A DNA stretch of 51,298 nt from Candidatus Yanofskyibacteriota bacterium (lineage in GTDB: Bacteria; Patescibacteriota; Minisyncoccia; 2-02-FULL-40-12; IGHO2-01-FULL-4-A), in assembly GCA_016185545.1 (NCBI GenBank), contig JACPNJ010000002.1:1-51298 (forward strand), given 5' to 3'. This document shows positions 43,174 through 49,712 of the stretch, piece after piece. Position 1 is the stretch's first letter; each line of letters begins with the position of its first letter. The position numbers were made by a program, and so were the translations under genes. The notes under the pieces are model-generated. The model saw only the letters and a program-made list of their open reading frames with translations. It made no database searches and was not told the DNA's origin.

Positions 43174-43785
43174 CTATCCTACTATAAGCCGAAAGATTAA
43201 ATTAATCAAGGGGTAAACAAAAGGAAATATAAAAATTAAAAAAATAAAGAAAAGAACTAAACCGTATCTCATAAGGAATAGCTTGAGAGCGGCAAATCTA
43301 TTTGGTAGAAATGCCAAAAGCAGCCAATGGCCGTCAAGAGGAGGAATTGGCGCCAAATTGAATATCGCCAAAAGAAGGTTTATTCTAACGATGAAACTTA
43401 TCAATAAAGGCAGCGCCGTTGATTCTAAACTTGAGGGTAAAAATCTTAAAAATAATCCGAAAAGAACTGCCAACACAAGGTTAGATGCCGGTCCTGCCAG
43501 CGCTACTTTTGCTGATCCGAATTTGAGATCGGTTAGATTGGCGGGATTATGCGGTACGGGTTTAGCATAACCAAACACAAATGAAGATCTGGCTAGAATC
43601 AAAAGAAGCGGCAGTATAACCGAACCGAACATGTCCAGATGTTTCAATGGATTTAGGGTGAGACGGCCGGCATTTTTTGCAGTATCATCACCCAAACTGT
43701 TGGCAACGATACCATGAGAAACCTCATGCACAACAACAGAATAAATGAAAACAACTGCTACGAAAACGCCTTCTAAAATTCCCAT
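43174..43785 (-). CDS. Site-2 protease-like M50 membrane metalloprotease
   Basis: 203 residues with about five membrane segments. Zinc-binding motif HEVSHG (~residue 21-26) near the N-terminus, and the conserved NLAPIPPLDGHW (~147) with the third ligand Asp. No PDZ or CBS domain, so it belongs to the minimal S2P group. It probably cleaves membrane-spanning substrates; target unknown. Its 3' side carries a GGGGGTT / ACCTCCC hairpin (about 43159-43175) that may terminate it before rpsL. Confidence 0.92.
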   Translation of the reverse strand: MGILEGVFVAVVFIYSVVVHEVSHGIVANSLGDDTAKNAGRLTLNPLKHLDMFGSVILPLLLILARSSFVFGYAKPVPHNPANLTDLKFGSAKVALAGPASNLVLAVLFGLFLRFLPSSLESTALPLLISFIVRINLLLAIFNLAPIPPLDGHWLLLAFLPNRFAALKLFLMRYGLVLFFIFLIFIFPFVYPLINLIFRLIVG

Positions 43786-43787
43786 GT

Positions 43788-43816
43788 TTGCTAATTTAGC
43801 AGATTTTTGTTATATT
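43788..43816 (+). promoter_or_regulatory. rpmB promoter
   Basis: TTGCTA, 17-nt spacer, TATATT (43811-43816). Expected start near 43823, giving a leader of about 186 nt, similar to the rpsT leader. Confidence 0.7.
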
Positions 43817-43822
43817 GTAAAT

Positions 43823-44008
43823 TGATCATGCCCCGCTCCAATTTTGCAAAGTAGTGAGTGGCAGTGCCTCTCCCGCGAAACCACTATTCGTGGCCGGGCA
43901 CTGCAAAAGCTGGGCAAGTTTAATTTTTATCTAAAATTAAGAGGAGCAACGGGTAAAATTTGAGCGGAGTGCTTATTTTGTTACCCAATCGCTTCACTTT
44001 TGGACAAA
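43823..44008 (+). promoter_or_regulatory. Structured rpmB leader
   Basis: Hairpins: GCAGTGCC ... GGCACTGC enclosing CCACTATTCGTGG; TAATTTTTATCTAAAATTA; and GGGTAAAAT ... ATTTTGTTACCC close to the start codon. GCTCCAATTTT near the 5' end is partly complementary to AAAATTTGAGC near the 3' end. A candidate autoregulatory leader. Confidence 0.5.
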
Positions 44009-44191
44009 ATGGCAACTCGTTGCCCTCGTTGCGGAAAAAAACCGATGACGGCGAACAAACGAAAACTTTTGCGCGGTAATTATAATCCCGTAAACCGCTA
44101 CCGCAAATATCCCAATCTTCAATGGGCTCATGTTGACGGTAAGAGAATCAGGATTTGCACCTCGTGTATTAAAACGCTAAATAAAGCTTGA
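44009..44191 (+). CDS. rpmB: 50S ribosomal protein L28 (zinc-knuckle form)
   Basis: 60 residues from ATG 44009 (MATRCPRCGKKPM); TTG 44000 is rejected since MATRCP is the natural start. Two CxxC pairs (CPRCGKK and CTSCIK) form a zinc ribbon. NYNPVNRYRKYPNLQWAHVDGKRIRICTSC matches the L28 core. Its stop TGA overlaps the next start ATG (TGATG), so the following unknown gene is translationally coupled to it. Confidence 0.9.
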   Translation: MATRCPRCGKKPMTANKRKLLRGNYNPVNRYRKYPNLQWAHVDGKRIRICTSCIKTLNKA

Positions 44192-44694
44192 TGGGTAATT
44201 TTCTTGAAAAATCCGCGACTCAAAAAGAAGTTATTTTAGAATCTGACAATTCTGGACCAAAACAGATTTTAGAAAAATATTCAGATATAATTGGTAACGA
44301 TGGCATTTTTAAAAAGATCGCCGGATCTATAGAGGACGGCTGGCAGGAACTTAGCCCAAAAGGTAAACAAGACATATCTAAAGAGGTTGAAACCCTAATT
44401 AATAAATTGATAGATTATCATGATTCTTATGTTAATCTAAAAGGACTTGCCGGTAGGCGGTTTTATTTTGAAGATACTAAAAAACTTCAGGAAAGCGCCA
44501 AGGCAACAGATATGCGCGAGAAAATATTGCACGATGCCTTTGTGGATTCGCTTAATATACTTTCAAGAAAAATGAAGAAACTGGGACTTGATAACTCTTG
44601 GCGCGCAGATGAAGAGATATATGGCCTAACACCGAAAGCGGCTCGGGAAAAGCCAAAACTTTGGATGTTTAAGATTTTTAGAGAAAAAATATAA
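44191..44694 (+). CDS. Unknown protein coupled to rpmB (167 aa)
   Basis: Soluble, helical and charged. Central QELSPKGKQDISKEVETLINKLIDYHDSYVNL; C-terminal TPKAAREKPKLWMFKIFREK. The ATG at 44191 overlaps the rpmB stop (TGATG); the track's TTG at 44188 is less likely. No known domain. It ends just before tRNA-Pro, with which it may be co-transcribed. Confidence 0.65.
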   Translation: MGNFLEKSATQKEVILESDNSGPKQILEKYSDIIGNDGIFKKIAGSIEDGWQELSPKGKQDISKEVETLINKLIDYHDSYVNLKGLAGRRFYFEDTKKLQESAKATDMREKILHDAFVDSLNILSRKMKKLGLDNSWRADEEIYGLTPKAAREKPKLWMFKIFREKI

Positions 44695-44703
44695 ATCGGG
44701 GTA

Positions 44704-44777
44704 CGGGCCGTCGTATAATGGTAGTACGCGAGGCTGGGGGTCTTGCAGCGGGAGTTCGATTCTCCCCGGCCCGACCA
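44704..44777 (+). tRNA. tRNA-Pro (anticodon GGG), CCA encoded
   Basis: Acceptor CGGGCCG / CGGCCCG, D-arm with GTATAATGGTAGTAC, anticodon arm CGAGG-CTGGGGG-TCTTG (GGG), T-arm GGGAG TTCGATT CTCCC, discriminator A followed by genomic CCA. The other two tRNAs in the window lack encoded CCA. Confidence 0.92.
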
Positions 44778-44780
44778 CAA

Positions 44781-44814
44781 TCAAAAACCATACGATTAAT
44801 CGTATGGTTTTTGA
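44781..44814. terminator. Bidirectional terminator
   Basis: Perfect palindrome with arms TCAAAAACCATACGATT / AATCGTATGGTTTTTGA, between tRNA-Pro (+) and the nudix gene (-). Confidence 0.88.
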
Positions 44815-44821
44815 TATAAGA

Positions 44822-45307
44822 TCATGACCTTTGCCACTCGGTTTTAACGCCCTTGAGCTGGTTTTCCGTCATTACCAATTCATCGTATATTCCGTCAATT
44901 AGCTGATATGATTTTGCTTCTTCAAGAGTTACCCACTTGAAATCATCGGTTTCATCATGTTGAAGCGCAACTTCACCCGATTGATAGTCAGCCAAACAAG
45001 AAATGACCAGGGATGGATTTCCGTCACCGTGCACCGTGGCCAAACTTGTCACATACGTGATGTTTGTGATTTCCAGTCCGACCTCTTCCTTAACCTCGCG
45101 ACGCAAAACTTTTTCTAATACATTATACCAATAATCAGTCGCGTCTTTGGGTAAGTTAATGTAATCATCCGTCTCCAGTTTGCCGCCGGGGACCGTCCAC
45201 ATACCAGGAAAGCGTTTTTTATTTGAAGAACGGCGGGTAATCAAATACTTGCCGTCTTTGACGATAATCGCAGTAATGGCCACTTCGTGTAAAAATTTAT
45301 TTTCCAT
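44822..45307 (-). CDS. Nudix hydrolase
   Basis: 161 residues. The Nudix box begins GGKLE and resumes as REVKEEVGLEI, with a longer than usual insertion between them (about 20 residues, ETDDYINLPKDATDYWYNVL). MWTVPGG precedes it. The catalytic REVxEExGL part is intact. It hydrolyses nucleoside diphosphate-linked compounds; substrate unknown (MutT-like NTP clean-up is possible). It is downstream of ndk at 15 nt spacing, so nucleotide metabolism is a consistent context. Confidence 0.85.
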   Translation of the reverse strand: MENKFLHEVAITAIIVKDGKYLITRRSSNKKRFPGMWTVPGGKLETDDYINLPKDATDYWYNVLEKVLRREVKEEVGLEITNITYVTSLATVHGDGNPSLVISCLADYQSGEVALQHDETDDFKWVTLEEAKSYQLIDGIYDELVMTENQLKGVKTEWQRS

Positions 45308-45322
45308 AAATTAAACAATAAC

Positions 45323-45826
45323 TCAATCCTCCTTTAAAGTAAATTTCGTATATGATGGCTTATGTTCTACTAATTCTTCCGGCTTAAACCAAACATTAAT
45401 TTCTGTCTGCGCTTCCTCGGGTGAAGCCGAGGCGTGAATAAGATTAAAAACTCCGATTTTCTTGTCATCAGCATAACCATATGAAACGTGGGTATAGTCA
45501 CCCCTGATAGTGCCAGACGCGGCAACCTTGGGTTCGGTAGCGCCCACCATTTTTCTTGCAACCTCAACCATTTCTATACCCTCAAGTGCTAATGCCAAAA
45601 TAGGTCCGGAGGTCAGCATATCAATCATCCTTTGCCTAATTACATCTCCCCTCCTTTTGGCCAAATCTTCGGTATAATGCTTCATGGCAGTATCTTTTTC
45701 AGAAACAAGAACTTTCATGCCGACAATTTTAGCGCCTACACGCTCAAAACGAGTGATTATTTCACCGATTATTCCTCGATCAAGAGCATCAGGTTTTAAT
45801 AAAATTAGGGTTCTCTGCAGTTTCAT
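45323..45826 (-). CDS. ndk: Nucleoside diphosphate kinase
   Basis: Transfers gamma phosphate from ATP to NDPs. MKLQRTLILLKPDALDRG carries the first Lys. PILALALEGIEMVEVARKMVG and GTIRGDYTHVS follow. The catalytic His is in FNLIHASASPEEAQTEI. 167 residues is slightly longer than usual, with a C-terminal extension. The usual HGSDS is HASAS here, an atypical but tolerable variant. It is in an operon with the nudix gene; upstream sits R1 copy 3. Confidence 0.94.
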   Translation of the reverse strand: MKLQRTLILLKPDALDRGIIGEIITRFERVGAKIVGMKVLVSEKDTAMKHYTEDLAKRRGDVIRQRMIDMLTSGPILALALEGIEMVEVARKMVGATEPKVAASGTIRGDYTHVSYGYADDKKIGVFNLIHASASPEEAQTEINVWFKPEELVEHKPSYTKFTLKED

Positions 45827-45838
45827 TGTTTTTAATTT

Positions 45839-46005
45839 TAGAGTTGGGTGAGTAATGCCTCATAGCACCGTCAAAAGAGTGGATTGCACGGTTTGCGAGC
45901 AGTATAATAGTAAATCACTGCAAGCAAAATCCACGCTTTTGACGGAACGCAGCAACCTCGCTGGGGTTGCTAGTGGTGATAGGAGGCGTTACTCACCCAA
46001 CTCTA
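45839..46005 (+). ncRNA. R1 structured repeat element, copy 3
   Basis: Terminal helix TAGAGTTGGGTGAGTAATGCC with complement GGCGTTACTCACCCAACTCTA, a different sequence from copies 1 and 2 but again complementary. P2 CCGTCAAAAG / CTTTTGACGG; inner stem TTGCGAGCAGT / ACTGCAAGCAA; P3 GCAACC-TCGCTGG-GGTTGC. Conserved ATAGCACC and GTGATAG flank the helices. The right end overlaps the stop codon of the MBL gene. Confidence 0.65.
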
Positions 46006-46879
46006 TTTTATAATTTTGACCGTCAAGTATTAATTCAACGGCACCATCAATATCCGTTCTATAATATTTTATACCATAATTTTCCAGCCGCTCCAAAACT
46101 TCTTGGTGTGGATGCCCGTATTTATTTTTCTTTCCGACTTCAATAAACGCCAGCACCGGGTTAACTGCTTTCAAAAAATTCTCAGTCGTTGAAGTTTTAC
46201 TGCCATGATGTCCAATTTTTAAAAATTTTGCTGACAAGTTTGTACCGCTGGTTAATAATTTATATTCCGTCTTGGCCTCGGCATCACCCGTAAACATTAT
46301 ACTATCATTGCCATAATCCAAACGAAAAATTACCATAGCGTCGTGAGGATTTTTTAATACTTCTTGGTCGTCAATTTTAGGATAAAATGGGTATAAAATA
46401 GTAAGTTTTGCGCTACCGCCCAAATCAATAACTTGGCCGGCTTGAGCTTGAGTTGTCGGAATTGAAGATTTCTCCTTGGTCCACTCTGCATATTCCGCGG
46501 TGTTATATGGAGTGTGATTTTCAATAATTTGCCCGACTTCATATCTTTTCAATACCTCTATGAGTCCCGTAACGTGGTCGGCGTGCGGATGAGTCAAAAT
46601 AACAAGATCAACTGAGTGGTCGTAAAACGGCATAACCCGGCCAAGTTCTTGCAAGATTTTACTATCAGGTCCGCCATCAATTAGAATTTGATTGCCGTTA
46701 AAATCAATCAGTTCCGCGTCACCCTGTTCGACGTCAAGAAAATAAACATGGAGCAGGCCGTCAAAACCGGCAACCGTCGGCAACGCCCAAAAACTTAAAA
46801 TTGCCGCGCTGGCAATCAGGGCAAAAACCAACCACTCAAGTTTAGATAATTTTCTGGAAAGCGACTCGCTAAGCATCAA
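45989..46879 (-). CDS. ComEC C-terminal-type metallo-beta-lactamase-fold hydrolase
   Basis: One N-terminal membrane segment (~15-37), then an MBL fold. LHVYFLDVEQGDAELIDF is the ComEC-specific opening, the metal motif is THPHADHVTG (HxHxDH), with FTGDAEAKTEYKL and IGHHGSKTSTT. It is the domain normally fused to the C-terminus of ComEC, where it is thought to degrade one DNA strand during uptake. Here it is a separate 296-aa protein two genes downstream of comEC. An extracytoplasmic location is likely from the anchor. Confidence 0.9.
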   Translation of the reverse strand: MMLSESLSRKLSKLEWLVFALIASAAILSFWALPTVAGFDGLLHVYFLDVEQGDAELIDFNGNQILIDGGPDSKILQELGRVMPFYDHSVDLVILTHPHADHVTGLIEVLKRYEVGQIIENHTPYNTAEYAEWTKEKSSIPTTQAQAGQVIDLGGSAKLTILYPFYPKIDDQEVLKNPHDAMVIFRLDYGNDSIMFTGDAEAKTEYKLLTSGTNLSAKFLKIGHHGSKTSTTENFLKAVNPVLAFIEVGKKNKYGHPHQEVLERLENYGIKYYRTDIDGAVELILDGQNYKIELGE

Positions 46880-46910
46880 CTCTCAATATCACAAAATTTA
46901 AAAATAACAA

Positions 46911-46930
46911 AGCCGACTTAAAAGCCGGCA
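46911..46930 (-). terminator. Terminator after the zinc-knuckle gene
   Basis: GCCGGCTT-TT-AAGTCGGC followed by TTTGTTATTTTT on the minus strand (one G-U pair in the stem). Confidence 0.65.
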
Positions 46931-46959
46931 GAGGTTGTATCAAGGCAACACTCTATTCT

Positions 46960-47184
46960 TCATTCTTCGCAATCAGGCCAAGGTGATTCATTGGACGGAC
47001 TAACTGCCAGATTAAAGCACACGTCCGAGCAAACCCATCTGCCATCGTGAAGTATACGAATTTTAGAAACAGCGGTTCGTACGGAGCCGTTATTTTTTTT
47101 CACTTTTCGCATTGCCGCAATATACAATTCTTTTCTGCAAACACAACATTTGACCCAATCGGGTGGTTCGTCATCCTTTGACAT
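46960..47184 (-). CDS. Small zinc-knuckle-like protein (74 aa)
   Basis: Two cysteine clusters, CCVCRKE and WVCSDVCFN, spaced like a treble-clef or zinc-ribbon site. Basic middle (MRKVKKNNGSVRTA). GGAG lies 5-8 nt upstream of ATG 47184, and the gene starts 3 nt after the comEC stop, so it is co-transcribed with comEC. It is possibly a nucleic-acid-binding partner of DNA uptake, an inference from position only. Confidence 0.7.
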   Translation of the reverse strand: MSKDDEPPDWVKCCVCRKELYIAAMRKVKKNNGSVRTAVSKIRILHDGRWVCSDVCFNLAVSPSNESPWPDCEE

Positions 47185-47187
47185 GGA

Positions 47188-48750
47188 TTACTCCTGTGAA
47201 GGAACCCGCCGTTGCTTCTTATAAAACCATCCCAAAAACCAAATCAAAAGACAATAGGCAATTATCAACATCGGCCAATCAAAGCTGATGGAAACCGCGG
47301 ACCAGCTTGGCATGGCAAGTAATTTGATCACACCCAATTGTACCGCCGTCAGAAGCCAAGCAAAATAACCGGCAAGCTGGCCCAAAAACGGCACGAACAT
47401 GCCGGCAAGTCCACTGATAAATCCCAGAAGCATCGCAAATGGAATAGTCGGCAGAACAATGATGTTGGCCGGTAAAGAAACCAGCGATAAATTTTTGAAA
47501 TAGAAAATCAAAAGCGGCAGAACAAAAATTTGCGCCGAAACGGTCATGGTCATAGTTTCACGCAGTTTAAAATATTCCGGCACTTTGGCAAAATATTTTT
47601 CAATGGCCGGAACAAGATATATCAGTCCTAATGTCGCCGCAAACGAAAGCTGAAATCCGATGTCGTGGCGTAAAATCAACGGGTTAATCAATATCATCAC
47701 GGTACCGGCTAGAATTATCGCATTTCCGGTATTGCTAAGCCGGCCCTCCCGGTAAGCGAACAGAACCAGCATACCCATAATCGCGGCGCGCACCACCGAT
47801 GCCTGCGCGCCGGTTAAAATCGTAAACAATGCAACACCCAATAGTGAAAACCAAAATGCCGTCGGCCGTCGGAAAAATAAAAGGGAAAACGCTGAAATGA
47901 GCCAAGCGATAATGGTAATATTGTAGCCCGAAATCGCTAGAATATGAGTCATGCTGGTGCGCGCAAAAGCATCTTTAATGTCCTGTGGAATTTGCGAACG
48001 ACTGCCAAGCAGTATGCCGCCGATAAAAGACGCATTGGGTTCGGCAATTGAACGGGCAATTGAACTTTCAAAAGCACCCTTAAAAGCAAAGATTTTTCTA
48101 AAAATTGCAATTTTTGCATATTCATACTTACTTAGGAGTTGAACTCCTAAGTTGTCTGTAATTATAATCTCCGGATAAAAAAGTGTAGTGTAGATACTGT
48201 CTTTGGCTAAGTACGCCCGATAATCAAAATCGTTAAAATTTTCCGGCAGTCTGACATTGCCGTAAATTTTTACTATATCGCCATAATGATAGCGAGGATA
48301 TAATTCAGTCGTAACCGACACTCTTTCGTCGGTTTTTATTACGTAAGGTGTTGCATCCAGTTGCTTGGCGTAAAAGACTAACCGCTGTTTGCTGCCGTTA
48401 ATTTCCGGTTCGCCGGCAATATAGCCAAGCAATGTTATCTTGATCGGATGCTTATTTTGCGGATCAACTACATTTTGCTGGGCTTCGGCAAATTTTTGGA
48501 GATGATGAGTCTTGGAATAGACAGTGCTGTAGCGCAAGACGCCGGCGAGAAAGAAGAGAGTCAAAAAAGCGACAAAAGCAATTTTGACGTTAAGCAAGCG
48601 TGAACCGCGACGGTAGAAAATGGCAATAAGCGCGGTGCAAATTATAGCCGCGAGGAGAACAGTGCTTTTTGAGATATCAGAAAACGAACCGACGAAGACA
48701 CCGCCGATGAAGGCAAGAAGGATATAAAAAAATATTTGCGAACGGTGCAT
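47188..48750 (-). CDS. comEC: ComEC/Rec2 competence channel, membrane part only
   Basis: 520 residues. Two N-terminal helices, then an OB-like DUF4131 region (~60-180; FAEAQQNVVDPQNKHPIKI, YGDIVKIYGNVRLPENFNDFDYRAYLAKDSI). The Competence domain follows with GGILLGSRSQIPQDIKDAFARTSMTHILAISGYNI, RAAIMGMLV and HDIGFQLSFAATLGLIY. It ends after the membrane core; the MBL domain is encoded separately downstream. Between the two N-terminal domains, NLGVQLLS is encoded by a 23-bp palindrome. It forms the inner-membrane DNA import pore in known systems. Confidence 0.93.
   Translation of the reverse strand: MHRSQIFFYILLAFIGGVFVGSFSDISKSTVLLAAIICTALIAIFYRRGSRLLNVKIAFVAFLTLFFLAGVLRYSTVYSKTHHLQKFAEAQQNVVDPQNKHPIKITLLGYIAGEPEINGSKQRLVFYAKQLDATPYVIKTDERVSVTTELYPRYHYGDIVKIYGNVRLPENFNDFDYRAYLAKDSIYTTLFYPEIIITDNLGVQLLSKYEYAKIAIFRKIFAFKGAFESSIARSIAEPNASFIGGILLGSRSQIPQDIKDAFARTSMTHILAISGYNITIIAWLISAFSLLFFRRPTAFWFSLLGVALFTILTGAQASVVRAAIMGMLVLFAYREGRLSNTGNAIILAGTVMILINPLILRHDIGFQLSFAATLGLIYLVPAIEKYFAKVPEYFKLRETMTMTVSAQIFVLPLLIFYFKNLSLVSLPANIIVLPTIPFAMLLGFISGLAGMFVPFLGQLAGYFAWLLTAVQLGVIKLLAMPSWSAVSISFDWPMLIIAYCLLIWFLGWFYKKQRRVPSQE
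48130..48152. repeat. 23-bp palindrome ACTTAG family inside comEC
   Basis: ACTTAGGAGTT-G-AACTCCTAAGT, identical (reverse complement) to 30310-30332. In the comEC frame it reads NLGVQLLS, the same phase as in dacA. Confidence 0.85.
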
Positions 48751-48760
48751 GTTGTTTTAT

Positions 48761-48892
48761 CAAAAATTACAAACCAAGCTCACCCCCTAATTTTTCTTCC
48801 TGTATCATGCCTTCCTATAAATTTTCCTCCTTGAGCTATTGTTACTAAAAATATGCGGTTATACATTCCCCCTACGCCTGCTGGCTCCGGGG
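48761..48892. repeat. Partial copy of element E1 upstream of comEC
   Basis: It starts CAAAAATTACAAACC and shares CATGCCTTCCT, TGCGGTTAT, CATTCCCCCT and GGCTCCGGGG in order with 29784-29874. There is no matching right terminus, so it is a truncated or fused copy. Confidence 0.6.
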
Positions 48893-48977
48893 GTGGAGTT
48901 TAAGGGGCCACCTCACGGTGAGGAACCCGTGGTTGTCACTCGGGTAGAGGGTTTCAATTCCCCTTGGCTCCACGCCA
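48893..48977 (+). ncRNA. tRNA-like structured RNA followed by a terminator, unassigned
   Basis: GTGGAGTT / GGCTCCAC would make an 8-bp acceptor-like stem with G then CCA at the 3' end. AAGGGG / CCCCTT extends it. Inside are CCTCACGGTGAGG and CCCGTGGTTGTCACTCGGG hairpins and a T-loop-like TTTCAATT. The closing T-arm pair is mismatched and there is no 7-nt anticodon loop, so it is not a normal tRNA. A terminator follows immediately on the same strand. Confidence 0.35.
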
Positions 48978-49005
48978 TAAAATTCGCTGAAAGGCGAATT
49001 TTATG
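48976..49005 (+). terminator. Terminator after the tRNA-like RNA
   Basis: Perfect 12-bp stem CATAAAATTCGC / GCGAATTTTATG with loop TGAAAG, followed by TTTTATG on the + strand. On the minus strand no T-run follows, so it fits the + strand RNA better than the 201-aa gene. Confidence 0.6.
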
Positions 49006-49007
49006 TT

Positions 49008-49613
49008 TTATGTTAATGCGGTTAATTCTTTTAATACCGATTCAAAGGCGTTGATGGCGAAAAGGGCTTGCTGGTGGGTTAGGCGGAAGTTGGGGTCATG
49101 GACGAGAAGATTGCGAAGCTTATGAGCGTCCCAGAGGTACTGGAGATTAATTAATTGATCAGGCTTGATGAGTATCAAACGCTCCCCCATTGACTCGCCG
49201 GTAAAACCGGCGGTTTTTAATACATCATCAACGAATTTATCGGCCTCAATCACGGCAAGCTTCCACTCGGCTTCAATGAATGAGTTAACATGTTTTTTAA
49301 TCTCATTCCAGCGAGCATTATAGGCAGTCGACGCCTCAGGCGGTGGATTGAATTCGCCTCCTAATTTATTCAACTCTTGTTTCAGCGTGCCCAAACTCCA
49401 AATCTTGCGAACTACTAGCACGAATAAGGTACCGAAAATTACAGTCAAAATTATAGCAATGGTTTTAATATCCACGATTATCGCTTGGTAATCAATGTTT
49501 TGGAGATACTTAAAAACACCACTATAAATCTGCGCCAACTGCGGACTTACATCTGCACCGATAACTTGCGGCGAATTATTCAAATTTATAACTGCAAACA
49601 GAGATGACACCAT
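49008..49613 (-). CDS. Membrane-anchored HEPN-like protein (201 aa)
   Basis: One clear membrane segment (~50-68, IAIILTVIFGTLFVLVV), preceded by a possible signal-like region. The soluble C-terminal helical domain contains LWDAHKLRNLLVHDPNFRLT (~155-175); R-N-x3-H is the HEPN RNase-type motif. It is followed by ALFAINAFESVLKEL. Whether this is an active nuclease is unknown; many such proteins with this tail occur in CPR genomes (from memory). It lies downstream of gatA beyond a double palindrome. Confidence 0.7.
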   Translation of the reverse strand: MVSSLFAVINLNNSPQVIGADVSPQLAQIYSGVFKYLQNIDYQAIIVDIKTIAIILTVIFGTLFVLVVRKIWSLGTLKQELNKLGGEFNPPPEASTAYNARWNEIKKHVNSFIEAEWKLAVIEADKFVDDVLKTAGFTGESMGERLILIKPDQLINLQYLWDAHKLRNLLVHDPNFRLTHQQALFAINAFESVLKELTALT

Positions 49614-49635
49614 AAATTATTTTTGCTTGATTATC

Positions 49636-49710
49636 TGTACGACATCGTCGCATGTCGTACATCAAACTTATCCACTACTTATCCCCATGCACGACATGCG
49701 ATGTCGTGCA
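49636..49710. promoter_or_regulatory. Pair of related palindromes flanking DnaA-box-like words
   Basis: TGTACGACAT-n6-ATGTCGTACA (49636-49661) and TGCACGACAT-GCG-ATGTCGTGCA (49688-49710) share CGACAT/ATGTCG cores and differ by one compensatory pair. Between them are CTTATCCACTA and CTTATCCCCA. They lie between the gatA stop and the 201-aa gene. This could be an operator pair or a hairpin pair. Confidence 0.5.
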
Positions 49711-49712
49711 GA

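Noticed and set aside
38538-46005. R1 as a hammerhead, twister or other known self-cleaving ribozyme, or T-box
   Set aside because: I could not find the CTGANGA/GAAA, twister or T-box conserved cores in the consensus; not excluded computationally.
48893-48977. Canonical tRNA or selenocysteine tRNA
   Set aside because: No 7-nt anticodon loop, a mismatched T-stem closing pair and no long variable arm in the right place; kept only as a tRNA-like candidate.
48620-48977. tmRNA ending in GGCTCCAC
   Set aside because: The 3' end is suggestive, but a matching 5' GGGGnn...TTCGAC half is absent and would have to lie inside comEC.
49664-49687. Replication origin based on two TTATCC words
   Set aside because: Only two imperfect DnaA-like boxes, no dnaA or dnaN, no AT-rich unwinding element.
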